A DNA stretch of 18,748 bases from an uncultured Oscillibacter sp. Lineage in GTDB: Bacteria > Bacillota > Clostridia > Oscillospirales > Oscillospiraceae. Numbering within the stretch: position 1 is the stretch's first letter; each line of letters starts with the position of its first letter. The DNA lies in contig CAJUCO010000047.1 of the NCBI GenBank assembly GCA_910585245.1, positions 1 to 18,748 of the forward strand, in the 5' to 3' direction. Below are positions 13,526-18,748 of the stretch, one piece after another. The position numbers and the translations under genes are program-made. The notes beneath the pieces are model-generated. The model was not told where the DNA came from. It did no database searches and saw only the letters and a list, made by a program, of their open reading frames with translations.

Positions 13526-14683
13526 TCACCGGAGCCCCGCCTCCGTATACGCCACGCATTGACCTCCCGCCTCCTTGGCGGCGGAGAGGAATGCCCGCAA
13601 TCCCGCGGCGTTGACGGAGTCTCCCAGCCAGACGGCTGCGTCCCCCCGCCATGTGGACAACCGGCGGACCAGCTCCAGGGCCCCTGTGGCGTTCCACAGG
13701 GGCTGTCCGCTCCTGTTCAGCTCCTTCTGGAGGCAGCAAAATCCCGCCTCCCTGGCGGCCTGGAGCGCCTGGGAAGCGCCGCCTTGTATATAGGCCAGAC
13801 GGGTCTTGCCGCAGGTGGCCCGAAAGAGGGCCGCGTTGCCCGCCGCAAGCTGCTCTTCCACCGTCCGCGAACGGTCTCCGGCGTCCACCAGGACCCCCAC
13901 GCTCTGCCCTTTGGCGGTGAGACGGCGAAGGGTCTCCCCCTGCCGCTCCATCTCCTCCGGTGTAAAGAAAAAGGCGGCCCCGGCGTCATAGCTCTCCAAA
14001 ACCTCCGCCAGGGCGGCGCCGCCGCTCCCGCCCTTTAAACACAGGGCGATGCGCTTCCCGTCCAGCTCCGCCTCCGGGTCCTGAGATTCCGCCGGAGAGG
14101 GGGGCCGCACCGTCTCACCGGGGGATCCGTTTCCGGGGGAGACGGACTCCTTGGCCCGGATGTAGTCCGCGTAAATGGCGTTCATAGAATACCGGGCCGC
14201 GTCCGCGAAGAGCTTGTCCGACGCATTGTACCCCGGCTGGCGGAGCCAGACCATGCTTCCGTGCTCCACCTCAATCACCGAGTAGACCAGATCAAAGTAC
14301 CTCGACACGGTGTTGGCGGGAACAAATACCGTTCCGTTCCGCTGGATGGCTCCGGGGTAATAGGCGCCGCCGTCATTGTCCAGGGCGCAGTTGGCGGAGA
14401 GGGTATAGGTCAAAGACCGCCCGCCGCTGTAGAGCACCAACCGGCCCTGGTCGCTGTTGAACACCTGGGAAACCCCCAGGGTCTCCCGGGCCGCGCCGGT
14501 GAAGATGGAGCTGGCGATATAGACATATCCGCCGCTCCAAAAGGGCATGGTATTATCGGAAAGGGGCAAAACGTAACTGCCCACGGCGGTGAAATACACC
14601 CGCTCCGCCGCCCGGACAGGGGGGAAGGACAGCTGAAACGCCAGCAGAAGACAAAGAAGCATCGCGAATACCCGCCGTTTCAT
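13526..14683 (-). CDS. Secreted stalk-domain protein with degenerate NodB polysaccharide-deacetylase fold
   Basis: This 385-residue exported protein has a signal peptide (1-26, ending PVRAA). Residues about 30-150 look like a copper-amine-oxidase-N-like stalk domain (VYIASSIF...LVLYSGGRSLTYTL...VFVPANTVSRYFDLVYSVIE). Residues 176-205 form a Pro/Ser-rich linker. Residues about 208-380 follow a NodB polysaccharide-deacetylase fold (RIALCLKGG, ESYDAGAAFFFTPEEM, LRRLTAKGQSVGVLVDA, TRLAYIQGGASQAL). The catalytic TFDDGP motif reads CLKGGS (215-220) and the metal-binding HSxxHP motif is absent, so enzyme activity is unlikely; a structural or glycan-binding role is inferred. I start at 14683, with GGAGGAGGG about 7 nt upstream, rather than at the longer frame to 14719, which overlaps the promoter. 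Confidence 0.82.
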   Translation of the reverse strand: MKRRVFAMLLCLLLAFQLSFPPVRAAERVYFTAVGSYVLPLSDNTMPFWSGGYVYIASSIFTGAARETLGVSQVFNSDQGRLVLYSGGRSLTYTLSANCALDNDGGAYYPGAIQRNGTVFVPANTVSRYFDLVYSVIEVEHGSMVWLRQPGYNASDKLFADAARYSMNAIYADYIRAKESVSPGNGSPGETVRPPSPAESQDPEAELDGKRIALCLKGGSGGAALAEVLESYDAGAAFFFTPEEMERQGETLRRLTAKGQSVGVLVDAGDRSRTVEEQLAAGNAALFRATCGKTRLAYIQGGASQALQAAREAGFCCLQKELNRSGQPLWNATGALELVRRLSTWRGDAAVWLGDSVNAAGLRAFLSAAKEAGGQCVAYTEAGLR

Positions 14684-14722
14684 AAGCCGCCCTCCTCCGT
14701 TAAATCTGTAGAAAACCAATTT

Positions 14723-14751
14723 ATTTTATCACACCGGGATGGGTGTTGTAA
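14723..14751 (-). promoter_or_regulatory. Probable sigma-A promoter of the NodB-like gene
   Basis: TTACAA (14746-14751) and TAAAAT (14723-14728) on the minus strand are 17 bp apart, with the -10 box about 40 nt before the start. The spacer contains a short inverted repeat, ACACC-N6-GGTGT. The gene is thus probably transcribed apart from spoIID, which ends about 85 bp upstream. Confidence 0.7.
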
Positions 14752-14835
14752 ATAGCCGCGTAGCAGCAGAACACGCACCGCCACTCAATTTTTCCACAGG
14801 TCAAAGCTCCGTGGGCAGAATCCCCCCTCCCTCAT

Positions 14836-15870
14836 CTAGCCGCCGTAGGGTTCCACCGTTACGCCGGTGTAATAATGGGTCAAAATCTCCCGGTAATCCG
14901 CCCCCTCCGCCGCCATGGCGTTGGCCCCGTACTGGCTCAGGCCCACGCCATGGCCATAGCCGGTGACAAAGAAGACCGCCTTCCCCTCTCCCGCCTCCCA
15001 GGTGAAACAGGCGGAGCGAAGCCCCAGAGCGGAACGGACCTGGGTTCCCTTCGCTTTTACGCCGCCCACCAAAACCGCCGCCACGCTGCCCGCCCCGTCG
15101 GTTACAGGGTCTTTCAGCCACTCCTCCACATTTCCGGAGAGATCCGCCTCCGGAAAGGTTGCCAGAAGTTTGGCCTTCAGCTCCTCCGCCGTAAACTCCA
15201 CCCGGCTGTAATAATTGGGAATGCGGTCCCCCATCTCCGGCGAGCGGACGGCCTGAAGGTAGGGCAGGTCGTTGACCCACACCTCCCCCGCCGCCCGGGT
15301 CAGCCCTGCGGAGGAGGAGTGGAACACCGCCAAAATCGGCACGCCTCCGTAGAGAATGGTCTCGCCGTCGGTCTCCCGTACCGCCGCCTCCACCTTGGTC
15401 TCGTAGGCGCCGGCGTTCTCCCCCCAGTTGGCTCGGGCGTCTTCCTCACTGATATACGCCTGACAGCAGGTGTGATCCGTGCAGACATCGGCGTTTCCTC
15501 CGTGGTTCCCGCCGGACTGGAGCTTGTACAGCGTGTATGTCCTGGCGGCCACCGCCTGGGCTTTCAGGGCCTCGCCTTCAAAGGAGGCGGGCATCTCCGC
15601 CCGGACCACCCCCACCAGATAGGTCCCCAGATCCATCTCCAAAACCGCCTCCCCATCCAGTACGCGAAGGGGCCTGGAGGCGTCCAGCTCCCCCCCGGTA
15701 AACGGCGGAGAGACGGAAAGCTCCCCCTCCGTCTCGTCCACCGTCTCCTCCCGGCCAAAGAGGGCGGAGCGGAAGGGCGCCACCACTGCCAGGGGCAGCA
15801 AAAACAGCGCCGCCAGCAAAAGGGCCGACACGGCGATGAATAGGTTAACGGGACTTCTTTTTCGTCTCAT
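14836..15870 (-). CDS. spoIID: Stage II sporulation protein D (SpoIID/LytB lytic transglycosylase)
   Basis: SpoIID degrades denuded septal peptidoglycan during engulfment, working with SpoIIM and SpoIIP at the mother-cell membrane. The 344-residue protein has one N-terminal membrane segment (about 9-31) and an extracytoplasmic SpoIID domain. Visible markers are catalytic Glu92 in RAEMP, AQAVAARTY (104-112), the zinc-site-like CTDHTCCQ (C130, H133, C135, C136), SSSAG in VFHSSSAGLT and the C-terminal GYGHGVGLSQYGAN. The Cys/His cluster matches the clostridial, zinc-binding type. The start at 15870 has AAAGGAGG 6 nt upstream. Candidate sigma-E and sigma-A promoters lie upstream. Paralogous SpoIID-domain proteins exist, so the sporulation role is likely rather than proven. 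No terminator is seen after it. Confidence 0.9.
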   Translation of the reverse strand: MRRKRSPVNLFIAVSALLLAALFLLPLAVVAPFRSALFGREETVDETEGELSVSPPFTGGELDASRPLRVLDGEAVLEMDLGTYLVGVVRAEMPASFEGEALKAQAVAARTYTLYKLQSGGNHGGNADVCTDHTCCQAYISEEDARANWGENAGAYETKVEAAVRETDGETILYGGVPILAVFHSSSAGLTRAAGEVWVNDLPYLQAVRSPEMGDRIPNYYSRVEFTAEELKAKLLATFPEADLSGNVEEWLKDPVTDGAGSVAAVLVGGVKAKGTQVRSALGLRSACFTWEAGEGKAVFFVTGYGHGVGLSQYGANAMAAEGADYREILTHYYTGVTVEPYGG

Positions 15871-15908
15871 GATGATCCTCCTTTGTGACCGGCAGGGCGG
15901 TATCTTCC

Positions 15909-15937
15909 ACCTTATGTGGCGGAAGACGGGAATATGC
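15909..15937 (-). promoter_or_regulatory. Candidate sigma-E promoter of spoIID
   Basis: On the minus strand GCATATT (15931-15937) and CATAAGGT (15909-15916) are 14 bp apart. The sigma-E consensus is about GHATATT-N14-CATACAMT; the -35 matches fully and the -10 matches the CATA start and final T. spoIID is a classic sigma-E target. The -10 lies about 38 nt before the start codon. Confidence 0.55.
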
Positions 15938-15963
15938 CTGTCTTGGCGGATTTTGGAAAACTC

Positions 15964-15992
15964 TTTGTATTTTCAACAACAGTATATGTCAA
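15964..15992 (-). promoter_or_regulatory. Candidate sigma-A-like promoter upstream of spoIID
   Basis: A perfect TTGACA (15987-15992) is followed after 17 bp by TACAAA (15964-15969) on the minus strand. It would give a leader of about 90 nt running through the sigma-E candidate. Confidence 0.45.
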
Positions 15993-16087
15993 ACCGTATA
16001 GTCTTATCGACGGCATTTTCGAACTTTCCCCATGCCGGCATCCCAGTCCCGGGAACACAGGGCGGCAGGGCAGGGATGAAATAAGGC

Positions 16088-16116
16088 TTGAAACCGCCCG
16101 CCATATTCGCTATACT
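16088..16116 (+). promoter_or_regulatory. Sigma-A promoter of the aminotransferase-radical SAM operon
   Basis: TTGAAA (16088-16093) and TATACT (16111-16116) are 17 bp apart, and the -10 box is about 38 nt before the aminotransferase start. The rest of the 284-bp divergent region toward spoIID holds that gene's promoters, short palindromes such as ATGCCGGCAT (16031-16040) and no convincing small gene. Confidence 0.82.
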
Positions 16117-16154
16117 AAGCTCTATCGAACGCGCCAACAGAAAGGATGGTTTTT

Positions 16155-17429
16155 ATGAAGCCTTACGCCCAGCTTACCCCTGCGGAGCGGAACGAGGAAT
16201 ACGCCCGCCTGCAAGCCGGATTGGATGCCTTGAAAGCCAAGGGCCTCACTTTGAACATGGCCCGGGGAAAACCCGGCAAGCAGCAGTTGGATCTGGTCAG
16301 TGATATTTTCGGTCTGATGCAGGACCCCAAGGACTATGTATCCGACGGCATTGACGTGCGCAATTACGGTGAGATGCGGGGTCTCCCCGCCGCCCAGCGG
16401 CTTTTCGCGGACATCCTGGGTTGCAGGCCGGAGCAGGTCTTCGTAGGCGGCAACTCCAGCCTCCAGCTGATGTACGACACGGTTGCCAAAGCCTATACCC
16501 ACGGCCTTCTTCACAGCCCCCGGCCCTGGTGCAAGGAGGAGACGGTCAAATGGCTCTGCCCCGCTCCCGGCTATGACCGGCACTTTAAGGTCACGGAGTC
16601 CTTCGGATTCCAGCTCATCACCATTCCCATGACGGACCAGGGCCCCGATCTGGACGCTGTGGAGGAGGCCGTGAAGGACCCCGCCGTCAAGGGCATCTGG
16701 TGCGTCCCCAAATACTCCAATCCCGAGGGTATCATCTACTCGGAGGAGACCATCCGCCGCCTGGCGGCCCTGTCTCCCGCCGCGCCGGACTTCACCATCC
16801 TCTGGGACAACGCCTATTGCGTCCACGAGTTTGACGGGGACTATGTGCCCTTCCCGGACATCCTGTCCATCTGCGCCCAGGCGGGCCATCCCGACATGGT
16901 GTTTGAGTTCGCCTCCACCTCGAAAATCACCCTTCCCGGCGCGGGCGTCGCGTGCTTCGCCTGCTCCGAGGCCAACATGGCCCACATGGAAAAGGTCCTC
17001 GCGCCTCAGGTCATCAGTTTTGACAAGGTGAACCAGCAGCGCCATGTGCTCTACCTCCGGGATAAGGCCCACACGCTGGAGCTGATGAAGCGGCACGCCG
17101 CCGTCATGGGGCCCAAGTTCCGCTGCGTGACGGATACCCTGGACCGGGAGATCGCCCCCTTGGGCATCGCCTCCTGGCGGCGGCCCAAGGGCGGGTACTT
17201 CGTCTCCTTCAACGCCATGCCCGGAACGGCGAAGCGGACGCTGGCCCTTTGTAAGGAGGCGGGGGTCACCATGACCAGCGCCGGGGCCACCTTCCCCTAT
17301 GGCAAGGACCCCCAGGACAGCAACATCCGCATCGCCCCCTCCCTGCCCCCGGTGGAGGAGCTGGAGAAGGCCATGGAGGTCTTTTGTGTGTGCCTGAAAA
17401 TGGCGGCTTTGGAGGAGCTGGGTCTATGA
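16155..17429 (+). CDS. PLP-dependent aminotransferase of the AspT type
   Basis: This 424-residue fold-type I aminotransferase resembles the AspT/MocR-like group of aspartate aminotransferases, which interconvert aspartate and 2-oxoglutarate with oxaloacetate and glutamate. Markers: NMARGKPGKQQLDL (34-47), DVRNYGEMRGLPAAQ (67-81), VGGNSSLQLMYD (97-108), WLCPAPGYDRHF (133-144), the PKYSNPEG segment with N189, D218/Y221 (WDNAYCVHEF), and the PLP lysine K257 in STSKITLPGAG. It seems intact. I start at 16155: AAAGGA (16141-16146) lies 8 nt upstream, whereas the ATG at 16146 lies on that site. Its stop overlaps the radical SAM start (ATGA at 17426-17429). Substrate preference is from family knowledge only. 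Confidence 0.9.
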   Translation: MKPYAQLTPAERNEEYARLQAGLDALKAKGLTLNMARGKPGKQQLDLVSDIFGLMQDPKDYVSDGIDVRNYGEMRGLPAAQRLFADILGCRPEQVFVGGNSSLQLMYDTVAKAYTHGLLHSPRPWCKEETVKWLCPAPGYDRHFKVTESFGFQLITIPMTDQGPDLDAVEEAVKDPAVKGIWCVPKYSNPEGIIYSEETIRRLAALSPAAPDFTILWDNAYCVHEFDGDYVPFPDILSICAQAGHPDMVFEFASTSKITLPGAGVACFACSEANMAHMEKVLAPQVISFDKVNQQRHVLYLRDKAHTLELMKRHAAVMGPKFRCVTDTLDREIAPLGIASWRRPKGGYFVSFNAMPGTAKRTLALCKEAGVTMTSAGATFPYGKDPQDSNIRIAPSLPPVEELEKAMEVFCVCLKMAALEELGL

Positions 17430-18295
17430 GATACTGTGGAAGCGTATACCGCCCACCCTCTGAGGCGCGGAGTCTTATCGTCCAGGTGACTTACGGGTGC
17501 AGCCACAACACCTGCGCCTTTTGCAGTATGTACCGGGAAAAGCGGTTTGCCATCCGGCCTCTGGACGACGTGCTGGAGGATTTCCGCACCGCCCGGGAGG
17601 TCTACCGCCACATTGAAAAAGTCTTCCTGGCCGACGGGGATGCCCTGGTGCGTAAAGCTACAGAGCTTTACACCATTCTGGACACCATTCGGGAGCTGTT
17701 CCCGGAGTGCCGCCAGGTAACCTGTTACGCCTCCCCCTCCTCCATCCGTATCCGGACGGAAGAAGAGCTGCGAAAGCTCCGGGAAAAGGGCCTGCTCATG
17801 GTCTATATGGGTCTGGAGTCCGGCAGCGACGAGGTGCTGGCCCTGATGCGCAAGGGCCACCCGGCGGCGGAGATCATCGAAATGGGGCAAAAGGTCCGCC
17901 AATGCGGTATCGCCCTCTCCGTCACCGCCATCACCGGCCTGGGCGGCCCGGAGCTGCTGGAGCGCCACGCTGTGGACACCGCCAAGGCCTTCAACGCTAT
18001 GAACCCGGAATATATCGGGATGCTGACGCTGATGGTGGAGCCGGAGACACCCCTTTACGACTGGGTACACGAGGGAACCTTCCAGCTCCTCACCCAGCCC
18101 CAGGTGCTGGAGGAAACCCGGCTTTTGGTGGAAAACCTGGACAGTCCCGGCAGCGTGTTCCGCATGAACCACGCCAGCAACTATCTGGATCTGCGGGGAA
18201 CGCTGAACAAAGACAAAGCCGCCATGTTGGCGGAAATCCAGCGCGCCGAGAAGGATTTAACCCGTCTCCGGCCAGAGGCCTGGAGAGGTTTGTAA
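17426..18295 (+). CDS. Radical SAM protein with CX4CX2C cluster motif
   Basis: This 289-residue radical SAM protein is expected to bind a [4Fe-4S] cluster and S-adenosylmethionine. The cluster motif in VTYGCSHNTCAFCSMY has C25, C30 and C33, i.e. CX4CX2C rather than the standard CX3CX2C. Further landmarks are FLADGDAL (67-74), VYMGLESGSDEVL (126-138, with the GLESG step), SVTAITGLGG and an EPETPLYDWV segment. The family is a COG1032-like group common in Clostridia, often simply called radical SAM protein; its reaction is unknown. The start at 17426 overlaps the aminotransferase stop by 4 nt with GGAGGAG upstream, so the two are translationally coupled, which may link it to that enzyme's pathway (inference). 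A strong terminator follows. Confidence 0.9.
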   Translation: MRYCGSVYRPPSEARSLIVQVTYGCSHNTCAFCSMYREKRFAIRPLDDVLEDFRTAREVYRHIEKVFLADGDALVRKATELYTILDTIRELFPECRQVTCYASPSSIRIRTEEELRKLREKGLLMVYMGLESGSDEVLALMRKGHPAAEIIEMGQKVRQCGIALSVTAITGLGGPELLERHAVDTAKAFNAMNPEYIGMLTLMVEPETPLYDWVHEGTFQLLTQPQVLEETRLLVENLDSPGSVFRMNHASNYLDLRGTLNKDKAAMLAEIQRAEKDLTRLRPEAWRGL

Positions 18296-18297
18296 AC

Positions 18298-18333
18298 AAC
18301 AAAAGGACTCCCCGTTTGGGGAGTCCTTTTGTT
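18298..18333. terminator. Bidirectional terminator after the radical SAM gene
   Basis: A perfect 16-bp stem (18298-18313/18318-18333) closes on a GTTT loop, with TTTTGTT at the 3' side on plus and a matching T-rich end on minus. It separates the radical SAM gene from the convergent PEPCK-like gene. Confidence 0.93.
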
Positions 18334-18350
18334 CGCTCGAAGATAAACGC

Positions 18351-18748
18351 TTACAGGGTGTTCGCCTCGTCCACAACCTTTTTGATGGCCGCGGCGGCAT
18401 CCTCCGGCAGCTTGTTGAAACCGCCCTCTTCCGCGTCCAGATTTGTGACATAGTTCAGCCGGTCCTGCATCCGGGCCTTCAGCTGGGCGACATACTCCTT
18501 GTCGCTCAGGTCGGGTACAAAGCCCTCCCACTTGAAGATCTCAATGTCTTCGAAGGGGCCCCAGCTCTCAAACTTGGCCTTGCCCTCAACAACGGCTTCG
18601 AGAATGCCCAGGGTGTCTTCCTTCTGGACCTTTTTGCCCATGAAATCCCCTGTGTTGATGATATAGCAGGCCACGCTCTTTTCCGCCACCAATTTCTTGA
18701 ACTTCTCATAGTCGTTCACCAGCGGATAGGTGCGGAAGGGGTTGGCGT
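18351..18748 (-). CDS. Probable ATP-dependent PEP carboxykinase, C-terminal part
   Basis: The frame is open to the window edge, giving the last 132 or so residues of a larger protein (ANPFRTYPLVNDYEKFKKLVAEK...DEANTL). A GTG near 18719 is not a real start, since coding continues upstream in frame (ANPFRTYPL). CYIINTGDFMGKKVQKEDTLGILEAVVEGKAKF resembles the C-lobe of clostridial ATP-dependent PEP carboxykinases, which make oxaloacetate from PEP with ATP formation or the reverse. The nucleotide-binding motifs that would prove this lie outside the window, so the name is tentative. It ends 17 nt from the shared terminator with the radical SAM gene. Confidence 0.55.
   Translation of the reverse strand, partial: ANPFRTYPLVNDYEKFKKLVAEKSVACYIINTGDFMGKKVQKEDTLGILEAVVEGKAKFESWGPFEDIEIFKWEGFVPDLSDKEYVAQLKARMQDRLNYVTNLDAEEGGFNKLPEDAAAAIKKVVDEANTL

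Noticed and set aside
14875..15843. Plus-strand open frame opposite spoIID
   Set aside because: Mirror of a well-supported gene with Arg/Gly/His-rich translation and no recognisable motif.
15836..16158. Small plus-strand open frames in the spoIID-aminotransferase intergenic region
   Set aside because: They overlap promoters on both strands, lack a ribosome-binding site and show no hydrophobic or conserved pattern.
18717..18719. GTG as the start of a small 122-residue gene at the right edge
   Set aside because: Coding continues in frame upstream to the window edge (ANPFRTYPL), so this is the end of a larger gene.

Overview
The window reads as chromosomal housekeeping DNA from a high-GC, probably spore-forming Gram-positive anaerobe of the class Clostridia, most like the Oscillospiraceae (Flavonifractor/Lawsonibacter type). 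This rests on GC-rich coding DNA with strong AGGAGG ribosome-binding sites, a SpoIID-type sporulation protein, SLH and copper-amine-oxidase-like secreted proteins, an ATP-PEP-carboxykinase-like gene end and clostridial variants of TrmD and radical SAM proteins. Genus is inference. There are no IS elements, phage genes, CRISPR arrays, tRNA or rRNA genes.

Layout. (1) 1-4313, plus strand: end of prfC (RF3), an OmpR-type response regulator, a small histidine kinase, rimM and trmD. They are joined by ATGA overlaps or gaps of at most 18 nt and closed by a bidirectional terminator. A two-component pair is thus inserted into a translation operon. (2) 4320-5759, minus strand: a secreted SLH-domain protein with its own strong promoter and an unexpected GGADGPTGIF motif at its extreme C-terminus. 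(3) 5864-8666, minus strand: a four-gene operon of a suppressor-of-fused domain protein, the two halves of a split ThrE/YjjPB-type exporter and an acyl-ACP thioesterase with a probable TTG start. (4) 8816-9574, plus strand: exonuclease III, from a promoter whose -35 box directly abuts the -35 box of operon 3. A 210-bp cluster of perfect inverted repeats follows (9578-9790). (5) 9800-13287, minus strand: response regulator, HAMP sensor kinase and membrane-anchored HtrA-like protease, an arrangement like CssRS/HtrA or CiaRH/HtrA envelope-stress modules. Its leader is long and structured, with a palindrome inside the promoter and a 10-bp tandem repeat before the start. (6) 13526-15870, minus strand: a secreted protein with a stalk-like domain plus a catalytically degenerate NodB deacetylase fold, then SpoIID with sigma-A-like and sigma-E-like promoter candidates. 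(7) 16155-18333, plus strand: an AspT-type aminotransferase translationally coupled to a radical SAM protein, closed by a 16-bp-stem terminator. (8) 18351-18748, minus strand: the C-terminal part of a probable ATP-dependent PEP carboxykinase.

Functionally the window combines translation and tRNA/rRNA maturation (prfC, rimM, trmD), envelope stress and surface proteins (two two-component systems, HtrA, SLH protein, NodB-like protein, SpoIID), DNA repair (exonuclease III) and central metabolism (aminotransferase, PEPCK, thioesterase, exporter). No gene-level system looks wholly new. The most unusual signals are the C-terminal GGADGPT tag on the SLH protein, the cytoplasmic EVVEVYR repeats on HtrA, the inverted-repeat cluster after exonuclease III, the promoter palindrome of the stress operon, and the CX4CX2C cluster motif of the radical SAM protein.
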